The notes beneath the pieces are model-generated. The model saw nothing but the letters and a program-made list of their open reading frames with translations. It had not been told where the DNA came from and ran no database searches. The translations under genes were made by a program, and so were the position numbers. Of a stretch of 63,643 nt of DNA, positions 42,174 through 51,649 are shown piece after piece. The stretch's first letter is position 1. Every line of letters begins with the position of its first letter. Origin of the DNA: OPU3-GD-OMZ sp001901525 (GTDB lineage: Bacteria > Pseudomonadota > Gammaproteobacteria > Methylococcales > Methylomonadaceae); the NCBI GenBank assembly GCA_963981505.1, contig CAXCEI010000005.1, positions 1 to 63,643 on the forward strand, given 5' to 3'.

Positions 42174-43808
42174 TTAGGTGATGACATCAGGTTTTGTTAA
42201 ACCGGTTTTCTTTTTTATGTTACAAAATTGTTCGGCAATTGCAATGAGAGGTGCTAATGCTGTTTGCGGGTCAGTATCAAATTGACTGGGGTCTTGCGTG
42301 AACCGTTCTATATAGATACGTAAAGTGGCACCCACAGTTCCTGTGCCAGAGAGGCGATAGACTATCCGGGAGCCATCCTCAAAGCGGATTCGAAGGCCTT
42401 GGTTTTTACTGTGACTGCCATCAATGGGGTCAAGGTAGGTGAATTCATCCGCATCACTGACGACATAGCCGTTAGTTTTTTGGCCCGGTAGCGTGTTTAA
42501 CTTATCACGTAGTTGATCATAGACGGTGTTTGCAAGGGGTAGCTCTAGCGCTTCATAGTCGTGTCGAGAATAGATGTCACGGCCAAATTTATGCCAATGT
42601 TCGTAGACTATTTCTTTGACGGATTTATTTTTTCGGGCGATTAAATTAAGCCAGAATAAGACAGCCCACAAGCCGTCTTTTTCACGGACATGGCTTGAAC
42701 TTGAACCAAAGCTTTCTTCACCGCAAAGGGTTATTTTTTTAGCGTCTAATAAATTGCCAAAAAATTTCCAGCCTGTGGGTGTTTCATAACAAGGAATCTT
42801 TAAATATTGAGCGACGCGATCAACGGCTTGACTGGTCGGCATAGAACGAGCAACGCCAGAGAGCTCTTGTTGATAGCCGGGAATCAGCGGCGCGTTGGCA
42901 GCCATAATGGCAAGGGAGTCACTGGGTGTCACATAGAAATTATTTCCTAGGATAAGGTTTCTGTCACCATCGCCATCAGATGCAGCTCCGAAAACAGGGG
43001 CGTTTTCACTAAACATCAGTGCGGTTAATGTGTGGGTCTGCGTTAAATTAGGATCCGGGTGACAACCGCCAAAATCTTCCAAGGGCGTGGCGTTGATCAC
43101 TGAACCCGAGGGTGCTCCAAGCATAGACTCGAGGATATGTTGGGCATAAGGTCCGGTAACGGCATGCATCGCATCAAAACATAAACTCAGGGATTTGTTT
43201 TTAATGACTTCTTTTAACAGTTTAAAGTCAAAAATTTCAGTCATCAACTGGGCATAGTCAGTGACCGTGTTTATAATGGAAATAGTGAGGTTGTCAATTT
43301 GTAGTTGCTGAATATTATTAAGATCGATGTCATCAAAAGACGTGTAAAAATATTGATTTATTTTTTGCGTTTGGGCAAAGATGGCATCGGTCAGTTGTTC
43401 CGGGGCAGCGCTACCGCTGGCAATATTGAATTTAATACCGAAGTCTTTGTCCGGGCCGCCGGGGTTATGACTGGCAGATAAAATGAAGCCACCAAAGGCC
43501 TGATATTTCCTGATTAAGTGAGAAACAGCCGGGGTGGATAGTAAGCCTTTATGGCCGATGAGTAATTGACGACAACCGTTCGCCGCAGCTATTTTGATAA
43601 TCACTTGGATTGCTTGACGATTATAAAACCGACCATCGCCGCCAACAACAATCGGCTGTCCCGCATAGTCGCTCATACAGTCAAAAGTGGATTGAATATA
43701 ATTTTCTAAATAGTGAGGTTGTTGGAAAACAACTACTTTTTTTCTGAGTCCGGATGTGCCAGGTTTTTGGTCGTTATAAGGTCGTGTGTTTACCGTATTT
43801 ATCTGCAT
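42174..43808 (-). CDS. pgm: Phosphoglucomutase (PGM1 type, alpha-D-glucose specific)
   Basis: Interconverts glucose 1-phosphate and glucose 6-phosphate for glycogen and sugar nucleotides. The N terminus TRPYNDQKPGTSGLRKKV belongs to the eukaryote-like PGM1 group, unlike Escherichia coli Pgm. The phospho-serine is Ser113 in SASHNPGGPDKDFG; DGDGDRN binds Mg; GEESFGSSSSHVREKDG is the sugar loop. The ATG at 43808 gives 544 residues; the open frame upstream adds 20 hydrophobic residues without counterpart in the family. It is convergent with the ZIP gene. Confidence 0.94.
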   Translation of the reverse strand: MQINTVNTRPYNDQKPGTSGLRKKVVVFQQPHYLENYIQSTFDCMSDYAGQPIVVGGDGRFYNRQAIQVIIKIAAANGCRQLLIGHKGLLSTPAVSHLIRKYQAFGGFILSASHNPGGPDKDFGIKFNIASGSAAPEQLTDAIFAQTQKINQYFYTSFDDIDLNNIQQLQIDNLTISIINTVTDYAQLMTEIFDFKLLKEVIKNKSLSLCFDAMHAVTGPYAQHILESMLGAPSGSVINATPLEDFGGCHPDPNLTQTHTLTALMFSENAPVFGAASDGDGDRNLILGNNFYVTPSDSLAIMAANAPLIPGYQQELSGVARSMPTSQAVDRVAQYLKIPCYETPTGWKFFGNLLDAKKITLCGEESFGSSSSHVREKDGLWAVLFWLNLIARKNKSVKEIVYEHWHKFGRDIYSRHDYEALELPLANTVYDQLRDKLNTLPGQKTNGYVVSDADEFTYLDPIDGSHSKNQGLRIRFEDGSRIVYRLSGTGTVGATLRIYIERFTQDPSQFDTDPQTALAPLIAIAEQFCNIKKKTGLTKPDVIT

Positions 43809-43939
43809 TTTAAAATAGGGTATGAGAGTTGAAAAAGTGTAAAGAAGCGTTGCCATATAGTAAAGCAAAACGTATTGTTAGGTTTATATTAGTTGTTACG
43901 GCTTGAATTTCAATTACGTTATGGGGCGTTAAGTTGGCG

Positions 43940-43967
43940 TATAATGCCATTTTTAGGAGTTATTTTG
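43940..43967 (+). promoter_or_regulatory. -10 box and Shine-Dalgarno that set the start of the glycosylase gene
   Basis: A perfect TATAAT at 43940-43945 covers the upstream in-frame ATG (43944-43946), so that ATG would not be usable if this is the promoter. AGGAG at 43955-43959 then stands five bases before an in-frame TTG at 43965-43967, which fits the family's N terminus. The -35 is poor. Confidence 0.45.
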
Positions 43968-44480
43968 GTACAAGGTTCAGGTGATAGGGTTAGTGGTTTT
44001 TCGCCATTAGTCAATGCCGCTTCTAAAGTGCTTGTTTTAGGAACGGTTCCCAGTCAAGATTCACTCAAGAAACAACAGTACTACGGTCATGAGCGTAATG
44101 CTTTTTGGTTGATTATGTCATCTTTGTTTGATGATCCGGTGTTAACAACTTATCAGCAGAAAGTTGCCTTGTTATTGACTGCCGGAGTTGCAGTTTGGGA
44201 TGTTTTACAAAGTTGTCAACGTGAGGGAAGTTTAGATTCGAGCATTAAGCCGCAGTCTATAACGGTCAATGATTTTGGTTGTTTTTTTAAGGCATACCCC
44301 TTGATTCGGACGGTGTTTTTTAATGGTCGGGCGGCAGAGCAAATTTTTCAGCGTCGGGTTTTACCTCAGATAGCGAATGGTCTGGACTACTATCGATTAC
44401 CCTCGACGAGTCCCGCCTATGCGGCGATGTCGTTAGTAGAAAAAAAACAGCAATGGCAGCAAATTTTAACAAGGCTTTAA
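43965..44480 (+). CDS. DNA-deoxyinosine (hypoxanthine-DNA) glycosylase, UDG superfamily
   Basis: Uracil-DNA-glycosylase-fold protein of the hypoxanthine glycosylase family (HDG, UDG family 6), which removes deaminated adenine from DNA. The phosphate/base-binding stretch is VLGTVPSQDSLKKQQYYGHERNAFW; GVAVWDVLQSC and FNGRAAEQIF follow, then PSTSPAYAAM. I use TTG at 43965 (171 residues) because of its Shine-Dalgarno; the frame is open further to 43893. It is divergent from pgm. A role in base repair is a family inference. Confidence 0.8.
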   Translation: MVQGSGDRVSGFSPLVNAASKVLVLGTVPSQDSLKKQQYYGHERNAFWLIMSSLFDDPVLTTYQQKVALLLTAGVAVWDVLQSCQREGSLDSSIKPQSITVNDFGCFFKAYPLIRTVFFNGRAAEQIFQRRVLPQIANGLDYYRLPSTSPAYAAMSLVEKKQQWQQILTRL

Positions 44481-44529
44481 GGTCGGTAAGTGAACCAACC
44501 GTATTGAATAAGGTAAGCGAGGAGATAGA

Positions 44530-44718
44530 TTGGAAACATTATCAATGTGGGAAAATGTAGTCTTGGGGCTAATCGTGTTCGGGGTGTTATTTGTGTTCAT
44601 TCCTAATATAAGGTCGTCAATGACCAGGAATCGAGATGTTCCCTCAGATTGGAAATCCGTAATAATACCGATAGGTCTGGTGGTTTTGTTTGTTGTATTT
44701 TTATTAGTGATGGGGTGA
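44530..44718 (+). CDS. Small two-helix membrane protein
   Basis: 62 residues with two hydrophobic segments (about 9-26 and 43-61) joined by a positively charged loop, SSMTRNRDVPSDW. No family recognised. The start is TTG at 44530 behind GGAG at 44521-44524; an ATG five codons later is possible. It sits one base before darP, so probably co-transcribed, which does not reveal a function. Confidence 0.7.
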   Translation: METLSMWENVVLGLIVFGVLFVFIPNIRSSMTRNRDVPSDWKSVIIPIGLVVLFVVFLLVMG

Positions 44719-44719
44719 T

Positions 44720-45241
44720 ATGAAAGATTTAGAAGCAGCGGATGTTAACCGGCCCAGTCGTTCGCAACTAAAGCGAGAGGATCAGGCCTTATTTGTGATG
44801 GCAAAAGAATTAGTTGAATTATCGCTGGTTAGTTTAGTAACGTTGAAGTTATCAGATCAGTTAATGGAGGCGGTTAAGATGGCATCCGCTATGCCCGCTA
44901 ATAAAGGTGCCCGGAAAAGACAGCTTAAATATATTGCTGGGATATTACGTACTCTTGGAACGGATGTTATTCAAGAACGTCTTGATTTATTAAAAAATAA
45001 GAGTGCGCATTCCGCGCGTGAATTGCATAAAGTAGAGCATTGGCGGGCGCGGTTATTATCGGAAGATAAAACAGCGTTAACTGAATTGTTAGATAGCCAC
45101 CCAGAGGCGGATATACAATATTTACGTCAGTTAGTACGTGGTGCTAAAAAAGAAATGGCGCTGGATAAACCAGCAAAGTCGGCACGGTTATTATTTCGGC
45201 AGTTAAAAGGATTATTTGATGAGACCGATCAGTTAAATTGA
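44720..45241 (+). CDS. darP: Dual-action ribosomal maturation protein DarP (YjgA)
   Basis: Helical protein that helps 50S subunit maturation near the peptidyl-transferase centre. PSRSQLKREDQALFVMAKELVEL is the family's N-terminal signature; ARKRQLKYIAGILR and HKVEHWRARLL are further conserved helices, and the C-terminal RQLVRGAKKE and RLLFRQLKGLF complete it. Length 173 residues. Its last 13 bases overlap the convergent dinB gene. Confidence 0.92.
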   Translation: MKDLEAADVNRPSRSQLKREDQALFVMAKELVELSLVSLVTLKLSDQLMEAVKMASAMPANKGARKRQLKYIAGILRTLGTDVIQERLDLLKNKSAHSARELHKVEHWRARLLSEDKTALTELLDSHPEADIQYLRQLVRGAKKEMALDKPAKSARLLFRQLKGLFDETDQLN

Positions 45242-46320
45242 AATAAATCCAGTTGTTTAGGGCGGGGTGTTGCGATGGGGGATTCTAGTGATGAAAAGGA
45301 AACACCCAGTAACCGAATTTTTCGTTGACCAATAGCCGTTTTCTTGACGAGTTCTGCAATAATGCGCTGACCTAAGCCTTGGTCGGTAATGCTTTCTGAA
45401 GCAGTTTTACTGCGGGTCACTTGCTCAAAGTTTTCATACTTTACTTTAATAGTGAGGGTCATGGCGATGAGTTTTTTTGTTTGTAGTTTTGCAAAAGCCG
45501 CTAAAAATAAACGATTGATCGTTTGTTCAATTAGAGTGGAATCACTGATGTCCTTTGAAAATGTTTTTTCTACACCGACTGATTTTGTTAGTCGGTGGGG
45601 ACGTACGGGGCGGTTATCTTGATTGTGGGCGATGTGAAAGTAATGTAACCCAGTTTTACCAAAATGACTGTGTAATTGTTCTTTGCTGAGCATTGCGAGC
45701 TCTTTTCCGGTATGAATACCCAGAGCGTGCATTTTCTTTTCAGTGGCTGGTCCAATGCCATGAAATTTGCCAATCGGTAATTGCTCAATAAACGTGGCCC
45801 CTTGCTCCGGGCTAATAGTAAAAAGCCCATTAGGCTTATTGATATCGGAAGCGATTTTGGCGAGGAACTTATTATAAGAAATACCGGCGGATGCAGTTAG
45901 TTGAGTACGTTGTTTTATTTTTTGGGTAATATCTTGCGCAAGGAGCGTTGCGGAATGTTGAAAGTCCTTAACCGTTGTCACATCAAGGTAGGCTTCATCC
46001 AGTGAGACTGGCTCAACAAGGTCGGTATATTCTCTGAAAATTGCACGAATTTGTTCCGAGATTGCTCGGTAAACTGCGAATCTGGGTTTTACGAAAATTG
46101 CACTGGGACAGATACGGTAGGCTTTTGATGATGGCATAACGGAATGAATACCAACGGCACGCGCTTCATAACTACAGGTGGCAACGACACCCCGACTGTT
46201 GGGTAAGCCGCCGACGATAAGGGGTTTATTTCGGTATTGTGGGAAGTCACGCTGTTCGACGGCAGCAAAAAAAGCATCCATGTCTATGTGAATGATTTTT
46301 CTTAATGGTTTTGTGTTCAT
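45229..46320 (-). CDS. dinB: DNA polymerase IV
   Basis: Y-family translesion polymerase. Catalytic acidic residues are Asp13 in HIDMDAFFAAVEQ and Asp108-Glu109 in SLDEAYLDV; PSSKAYRICP and AGISYNKFLAKIASDINKP are typical, and the C terminus ends QLDLFQF, a beta-clamp binding motif. Length 363 residues. No LexA box was recognised upstream. It ends over the 3' end of darP. Confidence 0.96.
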   Translation of the reverse strand: MNTKPLRKIIHIDMDAFFAAVEQRDFPQYRNKPLIVGGLPNSRGVVATCSYEARAVGIHSVMPSSKAYRICPSAIFVKPRFAVYRAISEQIRAIFREYTDLVEPVSLDEAYLDVTTVKDFQHSATLLAQDITQKIKQRTQLTASAGISYNKFLAKIASDINKPNGLFTISPEQGATFIEQLPIGKFHGIGPATEKKMHALGIHTGKELAMLSKEQLHSHFGKTGLHYFHIAHNQDNRPVRPHRLTKSVGVEKTFSKDISDSTLIEQTINRLFLAAFAKLQTKKLIAMTLTIKVKYENFEQVTRSKTASESITDQGLGQRIIAELVKKTAIGQRKIRLLGVSFSSLESPIATPRPKQLDLFQFN

Positions 46321-46355
46321 GGGTCAAAACCAAGATGGCCAATAAGAGGGGGTCT

Positions 46356-46661
46356 TTAGGTTTTATTGATGGTTTTTTCTAAGGTTTCAGCCAGTGACCA
46401 TTCCGAAAAAGGAAACGGCAGTCGTTCGCTGTTGAAAGTTAAAAACAATACGATATCGTAGAGGTACATTGAGAGTTTTTTACCAAAACTAAGAATGTTG
46501 GTATTCGGGTTGCCGGTCATTAGCATGGAAGCAATCTGTAATAGAATGATCAGTTGTAAAACTATTTGAACCAGACTGACAATGACCGCAAAGATTGCCA
46601 TAAAGAAAATACGTTTCCAGGTACTTAATTTTTGCAGGTTTTGATTAATATCCTCTTGCAT
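46356..46661 (-). CDS. DUF4389 membrane protein
   Basis: 101 residues with a long hydrophobic stretch (about 16-48) and the conserved C-terminal LYDIVLFLTFNSERLPFPFSEW, characteristic of DUF4389. These are inner-membrane proteins of unknown role. It lies 53 bases downstream of the DUF2333 gene on the same strand and 35 bases before dinB. Confidence 0.82.
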   Translation of the reverse strand: MQEDINQNLQKLSTWKRIFFMAIFAVIVSLVQIVLQLIILLQIASMLMTGNPNTNILSFGKKLSMYLYDIVLFLTFNSERLPFPFSEWSLAETLEKTINKT

Positions 46662-46714
46662 GTTTGCGTTCCCTTAATTATTAATTAGCTACGAAAAGCG
46701 TTAACCAGTAGTTT

Positions 46715-47707
46715 TTAACCGCGCATCATAATGTCACGCAAATCTAAAGTTGCAGCATTAGCTCGAGTAATATAGGTTGCCATTGTTAGAGAATAATTAG
46801 CTAAGATTCCAAAACCGTCACCATTTAGAATCATAGGGCTCCAAATGGGGGTAATGGCTTTTTCTAATTCGTGAATAACACGTTGCATCGTTTCGGTGGC
46901 ATTTTTATCAGCCAAAACGTCGCCGAAATCGTGTTCGACGGCTTTAAGTAGGTGGACCAGTGCCCACGTTGCGCCACGTGCTTCCCAGAAAACGTCATCA
47001 ATTTTTATCCAAGAGGTTTGCGTCATGGTCGCATAGCGTTCATTGAGATTAGTGGGTTGGAGTCGGCCGGTGCTGGAAATTAACCGGGCAGAAAGGCCGC
47101 CTAAGCGTTTTTCAACAACTTCAAAATATTGCCTAAGATTATCGGCGCGGGAATAAAATTGAGCGCGGTTTTTGCTTCGGGTATTGAGTAGACGCCCCAT
47201 ATAACGATTGAGTGCTTTAGTACCTTTACGGTATTCACCTTCCGTTGAAGGGAGTGCCCAAGAGTTGTGTTCATAGTAAAAATACGGCTCTGCTTTTGCT
47301 AAGTCAGGGTCTTCACTTGATTGTGATTGTGAGCGCGCAAATTGATTACGGAGAGCTGTCGCGCCATCACGAATCATGACTAAAGCGCCATACTCCCAAC
47401 TCGGCATGTTGTCCAAAAATACGCTGGGCGGCGCAACATCGTTACTTAAGTAGCCGCCGTTTTTGTCTAAAAGGGTCTCGGCGAGAACAGAAAGCGTGTT
47501 GCTATAGACATAGCCGTTAGGGATGAGTCGTATGTTGGTTTTTTGGGATTTTTTGAGCGCTTCTTCCTGAACATCGAACTGGTCGGGTTCCAATGATGAA
47601 TATTGCGCCAGAATAGTGGCCAACACAACGATCATTACAAAAAACAAGCCCATTAACCAGGCAAACCCACGGTATCTAATATTATCAATAATTGAACTGA
47701 TCGCCAT
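46715..47707 (-). CDS. DUF2333 membrane-anchored protein
   Basis: 330 residues with one N-terminal membrane helix (about 15-35) and a large, mainly helical periplasmic part. YVYSNTLSVLAETLLDKNGGYLSND, WEYGALVMIRD and LNRYMGRL are typical of DUF2333, a family seen in gammaproteobacteria and of unknown function. It is monocistronic or paired with the DUF4389 gene. Confidence 0.85.
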   Translation of the reverse strand: MAISSIIDNIRYRGFAWLMGLFFVMIVVLATILAQYSSLEPDQFDVQEEALKKSQKTNIRLIPNGYVYSNTLSVLAETLLDKNGGYLSNDVAPPSVFLDNMPSWEYGALVMIRDGATALRNQFARSQSQSSEDPDLAKAEPYFYYEHNSWALPSTEGEYRKGTKALNRYMGRLLNTRSKNRAQFYSRADNLRQYFEVVEKRLGGLSARLISSTGRLQPTNLNERYATMTQTSWIKIDDVFWEARGATWALVHLLKAVEHDFGDVLADKNATETMQRVIHELEKAITPIWSPMILNGDGFGILANYSLTMATYITRANAATLDLRDIMMRG

Positions 47708-47844
47708 ATTGTGTGCCTTGCCCGTATTTCAGATAGGTAAAGAAATTAAAGTAACTGTTATGTTATCAGAAATGACAAGGTAAGTTATTGAAAACGATAT
47801 TTATTTAAAGTAAAGGAGAAATGGCCGTTGTAAAGCAGATAAGA

Positions 47845-48744
47845 TCACTTTTTAGCGCGAGGGTGAGTGTTGTCATAAACGTGCAATAAATGTTGAAAAT
47901 CAAGATGGGTGTAGATTTGTGTTGTGCTTATTTTACTGTGGCCGAGTAGTTCTTGAACCGCACGTAGATTCTGACTGGATTCTAAAAAGTGGCTGGCAAA
48001 AGAGTGGCGTAGCATGTGGGGGTGAATATGAACGGGGCTATGGATTTTTTTACACCATTGGCTCAGTCGGCTTTGTACGCTTCGATTGCTTAGGCGCTTA
48101 CCGTGTTGGCTGAGAAAGAGTGCCGTTTCGTTATTATTTTTGAGGGAGAGTCGTAGGGGTAGCCATTTTTTTAGGGCTGAGAGTGCTTTTTTACCAATGG
48201 GTACTAAGCGGCTTTTATGGCCTTTTCCGTGTTGAATAGTGACCATTTGTTCGGAAAAATCAATATCTTCAATGTTCAATCCGGTGAGTTCTGAGAGTCG
48301 AAGACCACAAGAATAAAACACTTCAAAGATAGCCAGGTCTCGGGTTTCTAGTGTTGATTTTGGATGCGTTTCAAGCAAGCCATTAATCTGGTCAACATCA
48401 AGCGTTTTAGGTAGGGTTTTGGACGCCTTAGGGGCACGCAGATAACGGGCCGGATTAATTTGTAAATAATTGTTTTTAACGAGGTAATTGAAGAAACTAC
48501 GAATAGCAGATAATTCTCGTTGTAAACTTTTACCGCTGAGGCCTTGGCGGTGACGACCGGCAATATGATTCCTGATGTCAGGGTATTGTAGCTCAGACCA
48601 GTGCTCGCATGATTTTTTCTGACAAAATAGTGTTAGGTGCTTAAGGTCCCGTTGGTAGTGGGTTACGGTGTTTTTTGAGGCACGTTTTTCATAGCGCAGA
48701 TGATCAAAAAAGTCAGTGAGTAAACTAAGTGCTTCAGGAGTCAT
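47845..48744 (-). CDS. xerC: Tyrosine recombinase XerC
   Basis: Resolves chromosome dimers at dif together with XerD. The full catalytic set is present: Arg149 (CGLRLSEL), Lys173 (HGKGHKSR), His243 and Arg246 (HPHMLRHSFASH), His269 (LGHSKIS) and Tyr278 (IYTH). An N-terminal SAM-like domain covers residues 1-100. Length 299 residues. Its place after dapF and DUF484 is the normal XerC locus and argues against a phage integrase. It is last in the leftward operon. Confidence 0.96.
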   Translation of the reverse strand: MTPEALSLLTDFFDHLRYEKRASKNTVTHYQRDLKHLTLFCQKKSCEHWSELQYPDIRNHIAGRHRQGLSGKSLQRELSAIRSFFNYLVKNNYLQINPARYLRAPKASKTLPKTLDVDQINGLLETHPKSTLETRDLAIFEVFYSCGLRLSELTGLNIEDIDFSEQMVTIQHGKGHKSRLVPIGKKALSALKKWLPLRLSLKNNNETALFLSQHGKRLSNRSVQSRLSQWCKKIHSPVHIHPHMLRHSFASHFLESSQNLRAVQELLGHSKISTTQIYTHLDFQHLLHVYDNTHPRAKK

Positions 48745-48790
48745 GTGCGTGATAACGTTGAATGCATTTTTTTATACTGGGTAGGGTATT

Positions 48791-49489
48791 TTAGGAACTA
48801 TGAGTACCATGTGTTTTTGTTAGACAGGTAATGAGTTGCGTTGCAATAATTTCACTAATTTGAGTCAAGAAGAGGTGCCCCATATCCATTTTATAGCGTT
48901 CTTTTTCACGGCTTCCGATTGCAATGATGCCTTCTAGCCCAGTGAAATTCATCGGTATAATGGCACAAGATTTAATTTGTAAGGCATTTTCTGCAAATAG
49001 GATTCGTGCTTGGTTAATAGGGGGTTTGCCACATTGAGGTTGATTTAATGACAGAACCTCTTTGAACGCAAGGGCTTGTTTACTGCCCCTGTTAATGAAT
49101 AGATTCGCGGGTGATTGAATGTCGTGTTCTTGTTCATTAAAAATTTTAAGGGTAAAAAAGTCACTTAAAAAACAATTAGCAAAGACTTCATTTAAGTTCT
49201 CCAGAAGATCGTCAAGGGTCTGGGAATCAAGGATGGCGAGAGTGAGTTCATGCATCCGCTGAGCAGTGAGGTCATTTTCTTTAGCGATATCAATTAATTC
49301 TATAAACTGCCCTTCGACTTTTTGGTGTTTAGCTCTGTAAATTTCCAATTGTTTAGTCACTAAGGAAACAGCCGGGCCGCTTGGATGGGGAACCGAAAGG
49401 CTTTCCAATAACTCAAGATGGTTATGAAAAAAATCAGGGTTTTTTTCAAGATAGGCTTTGACTTCAGTCTCAGTTATTTTAAGTGGCAT
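48791..49489 (-). CDS. DUF484-family protein
   Basis: 232 residues: an N-terminal helical part with VKAYLEKNPDFFHNHLELLESL and PHPSGPAVSLVTKQLEIYR, then a GAF-like fold with GIIAIGSREKERYKMDMGHLFL. This is the DUF484 (YigA) family, nearly always found between dapF and xerC. Function unknown; cytoplasmic. Confidence 0.93.
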   Translation of the reverse strand: MPLKITETEVKAYLEKNPDFFHNHLELLESLSVPHPSGPAVSLVTKQLEIYRAKHQKVEGQFIELIDIAKENDLTAQRMHELTLAILDSQTLDDLLENLNEVFANCFLSDFFTLKIFNEQEHDIQSPANLFINRGSKQALAFKEVLSLNQPQCGKPPINQARILFAENALQIKSCAIIPMNFTGLEGIIAIGSREKERYKMDMGHLFLTQISEIIATQLITCLTKTHGTHSS

Positions 49490-49504
49490 CGCTTAGGTTC
49501 CGTG

Positions 49505-50344
49505 TTACAGGCTAATAGTACCGTTAAAAACAGGTGTGGCCGAACCGGTCATAAAAACAGGTGTGTTCCGTCCTTGCCAATGAATTTTCAGTTCACCGCC
49601 TGGTAATTCAACGCGTACCTCTTTTTCTAACATATCTCTTTCAATACCGCAAATAACAGCAGCGCATGCACCACTGCCACAGGCTAATGTTTCACCGGAG
49701 CCGCGCTCATAGACACGTAGTTTAATGTGGTTTGGTTTGATAATTTGCATAAAGCCAATATTAGCGCGTTCAGGAAAAACAGGGTGGCTTTCAAGTATTT
49801 TCCCCAGTGTATTGACGGGTGCGGTCTTGATATCGTCAATGACGATAACAGCATGTGGGTTACCAATGGAGACAGCAGAAAAAGACCATTCAATAGTATC
49901 AATAGTCACGGAATACTGTGATGACTGTGGCGATGATGTGGCTAAGGGGATGTGTGCAGGGTCGTGTTTAGGGATTCCCATATTCACAGAAATTAAGTCA
50001 TTCTGGCTGAAACTGAGTAATAACTGTCCAGCGTGAGTGTCGACGAGAATGTCATCTTTTAGGGATAACTTTTGGCGACGAATAAAATGAGCAAAACAGC
50101 GCGCACCGTTACCACATTGAGAGACTTCACTGCCATCGGCATTAAAGATACGGTACTTGAAGTCAGCCGATGAATCAGGGTGACTGGTCTCGACTAATAG
50201 CAATTGATCAAAGCCAATGCCAAAATGTCTGTCGGCGAGAAAACGTATTTGTTTTGGGTTGAGGTTTATTGTTTGATTAATAGCATCAATAACAACAAAG
50301 TCATTGCCGAGGCCATGCATCTTGGTGAAGGCTATTGTAGTCAT
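49505..50344 (-). CDS. dapF: Diaminopimelate epimerase
   Basis: Converts LL- to meso-diaminopimelate for lysine and peptidoglycan. The two catalytic Cys are Cys77 (SQCGNGARCFAHF) and Cys222 (ACGSGACAA). The N terminus FTKMHGLGNDFVVID is canonical. The ATG at 50344 gives 279 residues; the open frame runs 44 codons further and overlaps lysA, which is not credible as protein. It lies 55 bases after lysA. Confidence 0.96.
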   Translation of the reverse strand: MTTIAFTKMHGLGNDFVVIDAINQTINLNPKQIRFLADRHFGIGFDQLLLVETSHPDSSADFKYRIFNADGSEVSQCGNGARCFAHFIRRQKLSLKDDILVDTHAGQLLLSFSQNDLISVNMGIPKHDPAHIPLATSSPQSSQYSVTIDTIEWSFSAVSIGNPHAVIVIDDIKTAPVNTLGKILESHPVFPERANIGFMQIIKPNHIKLRVYERGSGETLACGSGACAAVICGIERDMLEKEVRVELPGGELKIHWQGRNTPVFMTGSATPVFNGTISL

Positions 50345-50399
50345 GGTTAAAAAGGCATATAACGTTGGGGACGTTTGCTGTTGGTTTTGACCGTTAAGT

Positions 50400-51647
50400 T
50401 CATGGCAGCAGTGTTTCGCCTTGCCATAAACTGGCGATTGATTCTCGTTCCCGAATAAGGTGATATTGATCGCCATCCACTAGAATTTCAGGGGGGCGCG
50501 GTCTTGAGTTGTAGTTTGAACTCATGGAAAAACCATAGGCACCTGACGATCGAACGGCTAATAAATCATTAGGGGATAATGCTAAGGAACGTTGTTTGCC
50601 TAGAAAATCACCTGTTTCACAAACGGGGCCCACAATGTCCCAGTGCTTCTTTGTTGCGGTTGAAAGTTGATTGACCGGAATAATATCTTGCCAGGCATTG
50701 TAGAGAGCAGGACGTAATAGGTCGTTCATAGCAGCATCAACAATAGCGAAGTTTTTTGCTTCGGTGGGCTTTAGGTATTCAACCCGTGTGACTAATATTC
50801 CAGCATTACCGGCAATAGCACGCCCCGGTTCAAGTAGTATTTTGATGTTTCTATCGGCTAATTTTTCAAGGAGTGCGGCAATATAGTCTTTGGGTTCAGG
50901 TGGGGACTCATGTTGATAGCAAATGCCGAGACCACCACCTAAATCGAGGTGTCCAATCGTTATTTTTTCTGCATAGAGTCTGTCAACGAGTAATAAAACT
51001 TTATCCAGAGCATCAAGGAAGGGCTCTGTTTCAGTCAGTTGAGAGCCGATATGACAATCAATACCAAGGATGTTGACGTGTTCTAAGGTAGCTGCGTGTT
51101 GATACTGTGCAAATGCTTCATTGATATCAATACCAAACTTATTTTCTTTAAGACCGGTGGAGATATAGGGATGTGTCTTTGCATCCACATTAGGATTGAC
51201 CCGAATAGAGATATTGGCGATACAACCCAGTTCTTTTGCTATGGCGTTAATGCGGTCGATTTCTTCACTGACTTCGATGTTGAAGCAGTGAATGCCGGTA
51301 TTGAGCGCGGCTCGAATTTCATCTTCTCGTTTTCCGACACCGGAAAAAACTATTTTTTTAGGATCTCCGCCGGCTGCAATAACGCGTTCCATTTCGCCGA
51401 TAGAGACAATATCAAAGCCGGAGCCCAAACGTGCCAGTATATTTAAAATAGCAATGTTTGAAGAGGCTTTCACAGCATAGCAGATCAGGTGAGGGTGACT
51501 GTCAAAGGCACGGTCAAAGGCCTGCCAGTGTCGTTCTAATGTGGCGCGGGAATAGAGGTAACAAGGCGTGCCAAATTGTTCGGTAATTTCACGAACAGAG
51601 CAGCGTTCAGCAAAAAGTTGATTTTCCTGATAATTGAAAGAATCCAT
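50400..51647 (-). CDS. lysA: Diaminopimelate decarboxylase
   Basis: PLP enzyme that decarboxylates meso-diaminopimelate to lysine. The PLP Lys is Lys60 in CYAVKASSN; HIGSQL, GGGLGICY and EPGRAIAGNAG follow, and GPVCETGDFLG holds the active-site Cys contributed across the dimer. Length 415 residues. It sits between lptM and dapF; lysine synthesis and peptidoglycan precursor genes are thus together. Note that its product lies downstream of DapF in the pathway. Confidence 0.96.
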   Translation of the reverse strand: MDSFNYQENQLFAERCSVREITEQFGTPCYLYSRATLERHWQAFDRAFDSHPHLICYAVKASSNIAILNILARLGSGFDIVSIGEMERVIAAGGDPKKIVFSGVGKREDEIRAALNTGIHCFNIEVSEEIDRINAIAKELGCIANISIRVNPNVDAKTHPYISTGLKENKFGIDINEAFAQYQHAATLEHVNILGIDCHIGSQLTETEPFLDALDKVLLLVDRLYAEKITIGHLDLGGGLGICYQHESPPEPKDYIAALLEKLADRNIKILLEPGRAIAGNAGILVTRVEYLKPTEAKNFAIVDAAMNDLLRPALYNAWQDIIPVNQLSTATKKHWDIVGPVCETGDFLGKQRSLALSPNDLLAVRSSGAYGFSMSSNYNSRPRPPEILVDGDQYHLIRERESIASLWQGETLLP

Positions 51648-51649
51648 AG

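Noticed and set aside
47845..48744. Phage integrase or mobile element
   Set aside because: The tyrosine recombinase sits after dapF and DUF484, the canonical xerC locus, and no attachment sites or phage genes are near.
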